A DNA stretch of 64,000 bases from Rhea pennata (lineage: Eukaryota; Chordata; Aves; Rheiformes; Rheidae): the NCBI RefSeq assembly GCF_028389875.1, contig NC_084663.1, forward strand, positions 121,543,801-121,607,800, in the 5' to 3' direction. This document shows, in pieces, positions 24,880-36,481 of the stretch. A program made the position numbers and the translations under genes. The notes under the pieces are model-generated. The model ran no database searches. It worked only from the letters and a program-made list of their open reading frames with translations, and was not told the origin of the DNA. Position 1 is the stretch's first letter. Every line of letters begins with the position of its first letter.

Positions 24880-25700
24880 CTCTTTGGTTAGAAAGTGGTG
24901 GGAGGAAGCGTGTGACTGCATCTGCAGCAGGCAAGCTGAGCACCTGTGGCCACGGCAATGCAGAAAGGCTGAAATCCTGTGCCCCATCTCAGCAGCTCCT
25001 CGTGCCGGGGAGGCAGGCAGCACTGCAGTGTGGAGGAGGCTGCAGCTTGGCAGCTGCCCCATGTCTCGCCCGTCACCCCCTTGCCCCCAGCTGAGACGGG
25101 GGTGGGATGAGGAGTGACGATTTTGCCCTGACCCCGGAGGCAGCCACGTTGCTCCTCTGTGGCCTCGAAGGAGAGCTCTGAGTCAGCGCTTCGACCCCGT
25201 AAATGCTGTAGCAAGAAAACTGACAGGTAGGAGAAGGTGGGGTGATGTCTCCAGGGTGCACACAGCCATGCTAACAGCACCCGACAGCTGTCTCCGATTA
25301 ACCCGCTGCACGTCCCGGGGCCATGTCTTCTGGGACATGGAGCAGCAGAGGGGCCATTTCTCACTACGCTGCAGCACTCCCTTGGGATCTCCTCCTCTGC
25401 GGAGATACTGCTGCTTTTGGTGTGGTCTGCCCTGCTTTCGTGGCACCACAGGACAGATGCCACGGAGGAAGCCAAGAGGGCCAGCCTCGAGCACCAACTC
25501 AGATGCCAACAGTGGCCATGGGCCGAGCCGCCGGGGGCTCGGCTCTCTGGGATCAGCATCCTGCGCGTGTTAGTGCAGGTGTCCATGTCCAGCTTATCCT
25601 AGGGATAAGGGCCTTTGGATGGGGACCCAGCCCTGGTCTTGTCACACCAAGAAACGCTGCCTACTTGGGCAGGGACTAGGAGAGACACCACAGGCAAGGA
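24880..25700. other. GC- and CpG-rich island without an assigned gene
   Basis: Base composition changes sharply here against AT-rich flanks. By eye, roughly two dozen CpGs fall within 25081-25600. Overlapping open frames on both strands (longest 24888-25586 on minus) are a usual side effect of GC-rich sequence, and none has a recognisable domain. A GC box (gggcgggg) lies just upstream at 24728. It could be an orphan CpG island or unannotated promoter, or simply a GC-rich 3' flank. Confidence 0.45.
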
Positions 25701-26190
25701 GGTAGGACCTAGTTTCTCCTCCACAGGCAGCATGCCTGCCTGCCCGTGGGGCACAAACCTGGCACCAATGGAGGAGAAACAGGAAACTTCCCCCAGGTCT
25801 GGGAATGTCCAAAGCCATTTAGAAGACTGCTCCTTTTTAAAGCTTTACTCAGGTAAAGTTTCATGTGCTTTCGTGCAAAATTTTTCCCTACCTATTTACA
25901 AATAAGAGCTTTTTTTCCATAATATCTCTTATAGTAATTATGCTGTAAATACCAGATTGGGTTAGCAATATGAGTCTTCCTTTAAAATAACAGAATGAAA
26001 CACAAAATAAAATCTCTCCCTTCACCCAATAAGCACTACAATATTTTTCAGTGTGTTTCTATTCTGAAAAATAGTCTTTAAAAACAGCATCTTACTGTTT
26101 CTTGGAAAAGCTTTCCTAAGCTGCCACCACGGTGTACCACATAGCAATGAAATTTGCTTTTTACTCCTATTGGCCTGCAGAAATAACATG

Positions 26191-26250
26191 ACTGAATGTG
26201 GCAAAGGGGGGTTTGAGCCACTGAATGTGGCAAAGAGGGGGGGGTTTGAG
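26191..26250 (+). repeat. Two-copy tandem duplication with G runs
   Basis: A unit of about 30 bp beginning actgaatgtggcaaag and ending in a G run plus tttgag occurs twice (26191-26219 and 26220-26250). The copies differ mainly in G-run length, 6 versus 8. Confidence 0.85.
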
Positions 26251-27429
26251 AACTTAAATGTTTCTCTTGCAGTGTTTTCCAATCCAGATGCTGCAGTGTT
26301 GAGCAGGTGAGGAGAAATTTCACACAGGTGAAATGAAGAAACCACCTCTGAAGGGTTTTAAGTTGTTTCTGTAGTAATCAAAAGAGATAGGAAATTCTTT
26401 TCCAGTTTATACATTTTTCTGCAGTTCCAAAAACCAGATTTTACTTTTCCCCATTTTAATTTTCTTAAATTGGACCGACTTTATTACTGAAGAAGGAAAG
26501 CTTTATGATTTTCTTTAAGTTATGCACTTGAATAGGTACTTTTAGTACTACTTACAGAGTATGAATATTTTGTTTAATCTTAAAAAATGAAAAGGATAAA
26601 TTCTTTCGATAAAGGTCTGTGGTGGTATGTAGTGGTATTAACCTATGGTGACACCTTGTGGGAAAACAAAATCACAAAATTATTTACATAAATATGATCT
26701 AGAGTGACTGAGGAAGAGGGGGAAGCAATAGTTGTTGTTTTGAACAAGAATGAAGAACACTAATAGTCATTCCTATCATACCCTTTGAAAGGAGGAAAAC
26801 ATGGAAATTTATCATTTAATAATGTTTGGGAATACGTTTAGGCAGAACCTTTTGAAGAGACACTTGAGTCCTGTTCTTCCGATAAGCAAGGAAAAAAAAA
26901 AGTGGCTGTTTTATTTCTGATTTTCCCAAAACCTAATTCCTTCTGCAGTCATTGATATTGGTGCAATACTAGTAGGAATTTTTTTTCTGACTCAGAACAG
27001 GAGGGTTTTTTTTTCCTCCTTCACTTTGCACACTTTTGAGTCAACAGTAAAGCAGTCAGACAGGTTTCTGGCTGTCTCCTGGAAGCTTTGCTGTTAAAAC
27101 ACTGTGTAGCAACAGAAAATGCAGCAATTTTTCTCGAGTTCAGAAAGGTGTAGGGGGTATGGTCTTGATCTTTCACAGCTTCTTTATGGGTGATTAAGAA
27201 TTAAAATGTTCATTTCTCTTTGAACATGAGAACAGCTTTGGACAAACCAAATTTTGTACTCTGGCGTACAGGAAGGACTTAGTGAATCACTTAATTTTAC
27301 AGTCCAGCTTTCTGTGCAGATCTGATAACTCTCATGAAGAATCTAGAGAGCAGCCTGAAAGCAGTCTAAGTCCCTCGTTTAGGGACCATAACCCCTCGTT
27401 TAGGGCCGTGTTCAGTTTCTTAAACCTCC

Positions 27430-27570
27430 ACAATATCACAGAGTGGTGAGATTGGAAGGGTCCTCTGGAGATCATCTAGTCCAACCCTCAGCGTAGGCCA
27501 TAGAGGGATTGAACCCATGACCTTAGCATTAGCAGTACCACGCTCTAACCAGCTGAGCTAAACCTGCCCC
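27430..27570 (-). mobile_element. tRNA-derived SINE with CR1-like 3' tail
   Basis: Read on the minus strand, the head starts near 27570 and resembles a tRNA. It has an A box tagctcagctgg (27549-27560), an anticodon-arm-like region, and a B box ggttcaatccc (27505-27515). The sequence is closest to tRNA-Ile, as judged from memory. Downstream comes a CR1 3'-end segment (gttggactagatgatctc and onward, with mismatches) ending in tctgtgat units. This tRNA head plus CR1 tail layout matches the SINE class described from zebra finch, which uses CR1 machinery. It is not a working tRNA gene: the sequence after the T arm does not close an acceptor stem and runs into the CR1 tail. Confidence 0.8.
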
Positions 27571-28021
27571 TGTTACTAACCTGTAATCAAAACACCACAG
27601 CACTTACTGGACGAAGTTTGAGTAGTTTTGTTGTGAGGCTTGGATTTGCATTCTTTGCTGTTTCCACCACTTCTCCTTGCACATTACCCCTTTTGGGGGG
27701 CTTGCAGCCTTCCACTTTGCCTGAATCCCCACTAAAAGGAAAGTCCTGTGTTCAAAGGTAACTTCAGCATCATGTGGCAGCAGAAAACTATTGTTCCCCT
27801 CTTCTCTTCTGCAGGTGGGATGGTGTTGGCTAGAAACCCCACTAACCTGTGGGGCACCTGCAAGGCCATTTCACCATCTCTGAAACAGCAGGATCTCACA
27901 TGATCTCTTTGGGATCCTGCCAATCTGCTTTTGATATTTTAACTCTTTTTACCTAAGTCTTTGTACTCCTCAAAGGGAATCAACCATCAGTAGCACTGTC
28001 TCTATTCAAAGGAAGTTGGCT

Positions 28022-28022
<1 letters not shown>

Positions 28023-28050
<28 letters not shown>
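28023..28050. repeat. Poly(T) tract
   Basis: An uninterrupted run of 28 T residues. It lies about 500 bp 5' of the CR1 copy at 28550 and is not part of it. It could be the poly(A) tail of an unrecognised minus-strand retroposed sequence. Confidence 0.9.
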
Positions 28051-28055
<5 letters not shown>

Positions 28056-28549
28056 GAGCCCTCAAACCTCTGTCCCCAGCTAAGCAAGAAGCTGGGCCTG
28101 AACAGTGTGGCAGGGAATTTGCTGATGACAATTACTATCTGAAGACATATGACAAGCTGGCAAAGCATTAAAAAGCCATAGTAAAGACCAGATCATCCTG
28201 GCTTCTTCTGTGAGAAGACAATACAGGACTGCTCTCTCCACACTTCTCTGAGGGCAAAGACAACTGGCAGTTCCACTGGGTTCATATGTCCTGTAGAGAT
28301 TGGGTGCCATGGGTGGGGTACTGGTCCATCCTAATGTGGGAAAACACTCACAATTATCTTAGTGGATTTTCCTCTGTGCTCTCTTCAGTTGGAGGAGAAA
28401 GAAATTGTGAGCAACTGCCAGCAGCAACCCATGAGGACTTTGCTGCCATGAGACTAGGGCCACTGCAAAATAGTGCAACAAAGTATTAGCCTGGTACCTT
28501 CTGCTGACTTTTCCACTGGAGCATCCAAAGCTTGTGTGGCTCTTAGGAA

Positions 28550-29880
28550 CTCCCTGGAAAGGTGATGGAACAGCTCATTCTGGATGTCATCTCCAGGCAT
28601 GTGGAGGAAAAGAAGGTGATCAGGAGTAGCCAGCATGGATTCACCAAGGGGAAATCATGCTTAACCAATCTGATAGCCTTCTCTGACGGAATGACTGGCT
28701 GGGTAGATGAGGGGAGAGCAGTGGACGTTGTGTACCTTGACTTCAGCAAGGCTTTCGACACTGTCTACCATAACATCCTCCTAGACAGGCCCAGGAAGTG
28801 TGCGTTAGACGAGTGGACAGTGAGGTGGATTGAGAACTGGCTGAAAGGCAGAGCTCAGAGGGTTGTCATCAGTGGCATGGAGTCTAATTGGAGGCCTGTG
28901 GTTAGTGGTGCCCCACAGGGCTCAGTACTGGGTCCCATCCTGTTCAACTTTTTCATCAATGACCTGGATGAAGGGACAGAGTGCCTCCTCAGCAAGTTTG
29001 CTGATGGTCCCAAGCTGGGAGGAGTGGCTGACACACCTGAGGGCTGTGCTGCCATTCAGAGAGACCAGGTCAGGCTGAAGAGCTCGGTGGAGAGGAACCT
29101 CCTGAGGTTCAACAAGGGCAAGTGCAGAGTCCTACACCTAGGGAGGAATAACCCTAGGCACCAGTACAAGTTGGGTGCTGACCTTCTGGAGAGCAGCTGT
29201 GCAGAGAAGGACCTGGGAGTGCTGGTCGATGACAAATTGAGCCAGCAATGTGCCCTTGTGGCCAAGAAGGCCAGTGGTCTCCTGGGGTGCATTAGGAAGA
29301 GTGTTGCCAGCAGGTGGAGGGAGGTGATCCTGCCCCTCTCCTCAGCCCTGGGCAGGCCTCATCTCGAGTCCTGTGTCCAGTTCTGGGCTGCCCAGGACAA
29401 GAGAGACATGGAGCTCCTGGAGAGAGTCCAGCATAGGGCTATGAGGATGATCCGAGGGCTGGAGCACCTGCCCTATGAGGAACGGCAGCAAGAGCTGGGC
29501 CTGTTTAGCCTGGGGAAGAGAAGAGTGAGGGGGGATCTTATCAATGTGTGTAAGCACCTGAAGGGAGGGTGTCAAGGGGACAGGGCCAAACTCTTTTCAG
29601 CTTTCCCATGTGACAGGACAAGAGGCAATGGGCAGAAATTGAAGCACAGGCAGTTCTGCCTGACCGTGAGGGGGAATTTCTTCCCCGTGAGAGTGACGGG
29701 GCACTGGCACAGGTTGCCCAGAGAGGTTGTGGAGTCTCCTTCTCTGGAGATCTTCAAGGTCCGCTTGGATGCAACCCTATCTAACCTGTTCTAGGTGACC
29801 CTGCTTGAGTGGGGAGGTTGGACTAGATGATCTCCAGAGGTCCCTTCCAACCTTATCGGTTCTATGATTCTCTGATTCTT
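28550..29880 (+). mobile_element. 5'-truncated CR1 LINE with an open but mutated reverse transcriptase frame
   Basis: A continuous 410-codon frame (28562-29794) encodes the CR1 ORF2 reverse transcriptase from the fingers region to the C-terminus. Landmarks are [27 protein letters not shown] (first catalytic Asp), [13 protein letters not shown], and [10 protein letters not shown] where the family has FADD. It continues through the CR1 C-terminal region ([17 protein letters not shown]) to a natural stop, then the 3' UTR with the gatctccagaggtccc tail. Endonuclease and ORF1 are absent. The second Asp of the FADD box is Gly, so the enzyme should be dead even though the frame is open. Confidence 0.95.
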
Positions 29881-32800
29881 GCAGTATTAGGTTAGTGCTA
29901 TGTAACTGTGCAGATACTGCCTCTGCCTATTCCTTCAGGGACAAATTGTGCAAAAAGCTCCAGAAGACAGCATCTTCTGCCTCTGTGGATGCAGAGAGTA
30001 AAAATAAGACCACAGTGCTAGAAGCATTTAACCTGACTCATCTGAAGGTTCTTCCGTAATAGAACTACTTGTATGATTAAGTATTTGGAGGATCAGGGAT
30101 AAAATCCATAACGCTTAAGTATTCAGATACCACTGTGGAGAAAAGGGCAAATGGAGAGAGATGCTACCAACATACATATGCTTTGTAATTCACAGTAGAT
30201 ATTTGTGTTGGAATCTGTTTATGAAAGATCATTAATACAGTTTTGACAGAATGCACTTAAAATACAATGACTTTATTTCTGCACCAAGAGAGAGCAGTGT
30301 CTTTTAAAGCTCAGTTGTTCCTAAATTTGTTTGATACTGAGTCATTATTTCCCAGGTGTTCTGCCAGGTTTCTCTCGCCACCTATGGGCTAGCAAGCTGC
30401 ATAAATAATGCACAAAATAGAAACTGTGACAATATATCCTATCCTCCAGTTCCAGCTTATTCAAAAGAAGCTTTCCTAATTATCTGTCTTTACAAAAAAT
30501 AGCAAGCTAGATACAAGTAAAAGAGGGGTTTTGTGGTCCCATGGTTGTCTCAGGAAGTTGTTAATTTATTATATAGCATGCTGTTTAGTTTAAAGTCATA
30601 TGGTAGCTCACTGTACTTGAGGATGGTTTGGAAATTGATACAGCACAGGAGAGTAACTGTGCTATTTAAAAAATTCTCTAAGAGTAGTTTGTGAAAGTAT
30701 CTCTGCCAAAGAAAATATGTCTGTAATTATGTGGAGCTGACAAAAGAATATAAATAATCACTTTCCTTCATGAGAGATTCTCCTTCAAGATGTTTGTTCT
30801 AGATGGAAGAACAAGGAATGTACATGCAAATCTCTTTTATGGCTTTGTTTCCAACTTTATGTACATAGTAAAATGTCAGGCTTTGCAGGTTATACTCTTG
30901 TGCAGGGCTGTGCATTTCAGCGCTGCAGAAGAGCAAGGACACCTGCTTCTGTGCTGTAGCTCCTCTCTTCACTTGCCTGCACAGCTCAGCAGCACTTGGA
31001 GCAGATATCTTTGTGCTCACGCCAGATCTAGAGGAGTGCTCCTGCAGAGCCACCTCAGCTCAAAACTACCCTGGTATTTAAGCTTAATAAATAATGGCAC
31101 TTACTAGCTCAGCTACCACGTTGCGGTAACGTGGCTACAACTTTCGAATCCTGAGCTACTATTTGCAGAGCACTGCTCTGTGCTGGGTGAATATATGAGC
31201 GAGCTCAGCAGTGTGTTCCTTGCACTCCTTTACAGAGCCTCGTCATGCCTTTTTATTTCTCTAAAAGAAGCACATTACCAATAACCTCTTTGCTGGGCCT
31301 ACAAACCCTTTCAAGGAGACGTCATCGTTCAGGATGTGTACCAGGGAAGTTGCTGAAACAATTACAAAAGCAATTTCATGTCTCCTTAACCCATTTTCTT
31401 CCCCTAACATTTGATTTCTGACATATTTGCCTTATTTTGAAACTGAAATTGATAAGATTTCCCAGGCTTAGCACTTTAGACTAAAGGTACATGGTCAATT
31501 TAAAAAAAAATCTACTTTCCACTGCATAAAAAATGTATTGGCCTCTGAAAGGGTGAGAGGGAAGACAGTTTGCTGGAACTCTTCCTGTACAATCCTCCTA
31601 GAAAAGCGGAAAGATGCTCACTCATGTTCCACTGCATGTGGAGTCTTTTTAGAAGAAAAAAAAAATGTCCTAGATACTGCAGGGTATCCCCCTGCTCCTC
31701 AAATTTAAAGGAAGTGAGGATTCATAAAATCTGGCAGACTAGAAGGGATGTTTCCTGTATCTTGCATGCATAGATCACAGTGCTATGGAAAGTGCATTAA
31801 ATTTCCTTAGTATGAAGTGGAATAAAGAGGGAAAGGACTACTTTAGGTCTTTAGATCAAATAGATTGCATTTCTCTTATCATCTGTGAATGTAAAATGGG
31901 CCTATCTCTGAGAGAAACTTGTGTTTTGAGGTGGAAATAGGTACACTGCAAGACCTCCTTAGTGTGAGAGGACTTGAAAACCCCCCAGGTGCCTCCTTCA
32001 GCTACAATGAACTCTCGTGAGCAGCCTCCTTGTGAACTCTAGAAAGAATCCTGTCTTTGCGGAAGAAGTGGCTCTGAAAGTCAAGTGTGATGGCATTTCC
32101 TAATTGTTTTTTTCAGATTTGTGGAGCACAGATACTCTCAACACAATTTTTTAAATAAACAGCTTCGTATTTTGATGACCATTACTGAGTCTTGACCTCA
32201 GACTTACCCATATTGGCTTACAGGTCATAGATTTAAAGGCATAAAGTTAGACATCTAAATCAATATTAGATAAATATTATTAAAATGGTCTAATACTTTT
32301 AGAGAATATTTGTGCTGCCTTTGATATAGGTTGTTCAGACATCAGAGTGATAATCTGAGGATGAAAAGCTGGAAGGAAAGCTCCAAAGTCTTAAGTTCAA
32401 TACCGTATCTCAGCAAGCAGCACTTATTTTATAACATTATTTAGGAAGAGGTCTCAGATATGAGTGATCTAATGCAATTTGAAATAGTCTTTGCCTACTA
32501 CTGAGAAGTATAAAAGCAGATGAATGAGAGGGGCTTGGTGCACTTTAGCAAACCAAGCTTTCAAGGGGGTTTCCTTTCTCTTCAAAATAGGGTATGCAGC
32601 TACTACTATTAACCAGTTTACAAATTAGCCTTAGGGTATTTCTGGAAGTTACAGTGAAATGGAATGCCTCCAGTAACAAAAGCACTGGCATTTTCCAGGA
32701 GTGAACCATCTTTTCAGGAGCACTTCCAGATATCTTTAGCTATCCTTGATTTCATTCCAGATAGGATGCATTTTTTTGTAGATATACCACTGGAGGTCAC

Positions 32801-34589
32801 TCTTGTACTAATAAACAGTACAGTACTAGATGCTACAGAGGAAAAGGCAATTTCATAAACCAGCCAAGAATGAACTCAGCTTGAACTGAAGACTACCATT
32901 AAAACGGAAGTGAATTGGAGTTAAATATGTTGTGCAAAGATTTATCAAATATACAGTGGAATACATTAAAACATGAAAGTAAATTATTGATTTGTAGGGT
33001 TTCATCAAAAATCAAAAACCTCAACGTTAGCAACCCAAGTTTACTTTGATCTAACTACACTAATATGGAAATGCAACACTTCCGTTCACGAAAGAAAGCA
33101 AAAAGAGGATGTATAGTAAATAAAAAAGATAACCACTTCTAAAAGGGTTCACAAAAGTCACACTAGTGTGAAAAAAATTGCAAACAAAATAACATGTAAG
33201 ATAGGAAGGAAAAGATTATGTGGGAATTTTCATGATGATATTTCTTATAACAACATTTCTAATAGCAAAAAAAAATGCATGGAGAAGTAATAAACTCTAT
33301 TTATTTCATATATCTCGTCTCCTTATCACCACTTTCTGTGAATCCATTTTTATCAATAATTTCCATACTTCTGGGCGTATCTTTCCTGAAGTTGTGAGTT
33401 GTAAAGAAAAAGAACTTGTTAAAACATTTCCCCCTTTTCTACTGAAATAAAATTGTAGTATAGATTTCCTGTTCTGAGGTGAAGAATAAAAAATACTAGT
33501 CATGTTTCAGCAATCTTGGTTCAATGTCTCTTACCCCATCAGGGCCCAAACCAGTTATTTTACTTCAAAAGCAAGCTGCTACAGGCTGGTAACTCTTCAT
33601 CTCAGGTTCCAGACCCATCAACATTCATACTAATACTCTAACAATATGAGAAAGCCAGTTAAAGTCGGACACATACACTTGTTAACAATTAAGCTAGTGT
33701 TTACAAATCAATAGGAAAATTTGTTTTAGAACAGCTTTATTCACCTGCAGAAGAGGAGGAAAGATCCATCCATGACATTTAGTGTCTGTGCAATATTTTG
33801 TGCAGCTCTGCCTTACTCCATACCTTAAACTTCCTAAACTATTTTTGTAATACCATTTGATTCTGATAGCTCCTAGGGGCTTCTGTAACTCAGCTGACAA
33901 GTTCTTGATTAAAAAGCAATTGCAGGTTTAGCTGTTAACTTCCTGCTGATTAGGGAGTTGCTGAGGCTTAGTTTGGAGGTGGGAGCGCAGCAGGGAGATT
34001 TTTGTGCTTGTGTGGGTGACAGGGTAGGGCCTAAGGGGACAGAAGCTTTGCTCCAAGTGGTGTGGGATTGTGCTGTATTAGGTGTGATGGGCTGCTGGGT
34101 TCTCAACCATCTCCAGCACTGGTTGAGAAAGTGCCCTTGGTGTGCCCAAAGGGGTTTGGGCAGGGGGATGTGGTGCCCATGCCTGCAGCTGGATGGCAAG
34201 CCCAGCTGCGGGTGGTGGTGGCCTCCCTGCAGGAGGTGTTCATGCCTTTGGGCTGTGCCACCAAGTGAAGAGCCTGTAAGAGGAAGTGAGTAGGCTGTGT
34301 CCCTTGGGGGGCATTTGGGAGGTTGGCAGAGTCTCTGCAAGGGCCCCACAGAGATAAAAGCTTACGCAACCTGAGGGTGGAGGATGGCTAGATGGAGTGG
34401 TAGATGAGGGCTACTCTGAATGAGATCAATGGAGCCTGTGAATTCTGGCAGCAGGAGAAAGGTTCCTTTTCCAGGCTCAAACCTGAACAGAGCTGGTACT
34501 GGTCTCTGACAGGAGGGGAAGGGACAAGTGTGATTAAGGGGACCCTCAGGGCCATCTGAGCCCAGCCTCTACATCTACACCAAGAGAAA
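29881..34589. other. Intergenic DNA between UBASH3A and RSPH1, no gene seen
   Basis: AT-rich sequence with scattered short open frames of no recognisable content. The GC content rises from about 33940, where an old CR1-like relic may already begin. No exon, RNA gene or regulatory element could be supported. Confidence 0.5.
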
Positions 34590-35677
34590 GCAATGAGTGC
34601 TGGTGGCTGGATATCTCCTGCTGAGGGGAAGAAGGGCACTAATCTGCTGACCAGGCATGCTGTTGTTGGAGGCTTGTTGTTTTGCAGACAAACAATGATC
34701 TTGGTTGTTGTAGAGAGAACACCAAGGCTCATCTTGCCCTCTAACTGTTACTGCTTTTTAGTCATTGTGAGCATCAATGACACTACCAAAGGAGACCTGG
34801 AGCAAAGCAAAGGTGACTATAGGGCTTGAGTGGGCAAAGGACATAGGATCCCACAGGGTGGTCTTCTCCTTTCCCCATAGGAAGGACTCAAGTAGGAGAG
34901 GACGCAATCCTGTGTGTTAACAACTGGCCACATGGCTGTTGCAGGTAGCAGTTTGGTTTCTATCATAATGGGTCCCTCTTGGAAGAACATGGAGAGATGG
35001 GACCCACCTAACAAAGTGGGTAAGAGCATCTTTGCCTACAAGTTTTCAAAACTATTGAGGAGAGGCTTAAGATAAAGAAGGCAGTAGCATACAGAAGGCT
35101 GAAGCAGGGATAGACTACAAAAGGAGGAATTTAAAAACACTGCACTGGCACTTAAGGATAATGTCAGGAAAGCAAAACTTGAAGTTGAAACTGGCAAAAG
35201 AAGGTTTAGGGCAACCAGAAGAGCTTCTGCAGCTACATGAACAGGAAAAGGAATAAACAAGGAAAATGTGGGCCCATAACTGGTGATCTAATGCTGGTGG
35301 GTACAGATACAACTGGGGTGCCCAATGCTGTCTTCATCTTCACCAGCAAGACCTCCCAGGTCTCTGTGAATAGTGACAAGGTTCAAGAAGAGAGGAACTA
35401 CCAGAATGGGAGAGGTTTGAATTGCAGATTTCTTGAGAAATTTCAAACCAGACTGCATATGGAATATTGCATCCAATCTTAGCCTCATTCAGTGCTAGAT
35501 GACTGTTAAAAAACTTGGGCAAGCTTAGCAGCAGGCCAGTGAGATGGTTGTGAGCTGGAGCCTACAACCTGTGAGGAGAGGATGATGAAACTGGGCTTGC
35601 TCAGCCTGGAGAAGAGAAGGCTTTACAGGACATAACAGAGGCCTTACATACACAAGTGAGGGTTACAGAGCCAGAGA

Positions 35678-35709
<32 letters not shown>

Positions 35710-35975
35710 TAGGAGAACAAGAGATGGTGTTCATTAACTGAAACATGGGAGGTTATAATAGGATATAAGGAAAAAAAAAGTTCCACTCTGAGGATAATTA
35801 AGCATTGAAACACATTACTAAGAGGTTGTGCAGCCTCCATCCTTGGCTGTTTTCTAGACTTGACTGGACAAAACCCTGAGAAATGTGATTTGAATTTAGT
35901 GTTGACCATGATTTGAGCAGGAGGTTGGATTAGATGCCTCCTGAGGTCCCTTCCAACTTAAATGATTTTATGATT
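34590..35975 (+). repeat. Ancient decayed CR1-type LINE relic
   Basis: Pieces occur in CR1 order but broken by stops, indels and an A27 run (35680-35706). First is an ORF1 esterase-like segment (LPSNCYCFLVIVSINDTTKG at about 34738-34797). Then come a KENVGPITGDL and FIFTSKTSQVS segment (about 35260-35370), a lqcslgkRRL-like patch around 35600, and a 3' tail (gttggattagatgcctcctg then gaggtcccttccaac) ending near 35975. It may extend upstream to about 33940. Assignment is by recalled CR1 patterns; the central parts are weak. Confidence 0.6.
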
Positions 35976-36363
35976 GCTTTCTAGCACCTTATCTAATTTC
36001 CGAGATGGATATCATGTACTGAATTTTTGAAACTTGAGGTGCTTATCAGATATGGAAGTCACTTTTCTGTGAAGAACTGAATATAGATTGTCAGAAGCAA
36101 CATACTTGTCTATAGACATATGTGGTCTGATCTGCTATATCATGTATTTATATTCCATTTTAAAACTTATGTGTCAAGTGTTTCAAAGCCTTGATTCTGC
36201 AAGCATGTAAGGACATAACTTTATGGATCCAGAATAATCCCACACTGAATTAAAAAATTCATAATCTGCTGCATGGAATAAAGAACGTAGTCTTGAGAGA
36301 GCATGCTCTGAGATCGTAAGTGTGCCAGAAATATATATTCCACACAGAATAGTGACAGAAATT

Positions 36364-36369
36364 TTTATT
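36364..36369 (-). terminator. RSPH1: RSPH1 polyadenylation signal
   Basis: The plus-strand tttatt reads AATAAA on the minus strand. It lies about 70 bp downstream of the RSPH1 stop codon, which would give a short 3' UTR. Confidence 0.6.
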
Positions 36370-36437
36370 CAAATCTTAGTTATAAAAATATTACAGGTTT
36401 ATCATCCCAATTTAGTCTGAAGTTTCCTTTTTTGGCT

Positions 36438-36481
36438 CTATTCCTCTTTAGTTGTATCCAGTTCCTCTGTTTCTTTTGATT
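36438..36481 (-). CDS. RSPH1: RSPH1 exon 9: last codons and stop
   Basis: After acceptor cacacag it encodes [14 protein letters not shown] followed by TAG. The reading phase from exon 8 is kept. It resembles the short acidic C-terminus of the family and is followed by AATAAA about 70 bp on. Confidence 0.85.

Noticed and set aside
24888-25586. 232-codon open frame on the minus strand
   Set aside because: It lies in a GC-rich block with competing frames on both strands, has no recognisable domain, and its composition (many Cys, His, Ser, Arg) looks like translated GC-rich non-coding DNA.
27505-27570. Possible tRNA gene on the minus strand
   Set aside because: A and B boxes are good, but the acceptor stem does not close and the sequence runs directly into a CR1 tail, so it is a SINE head.
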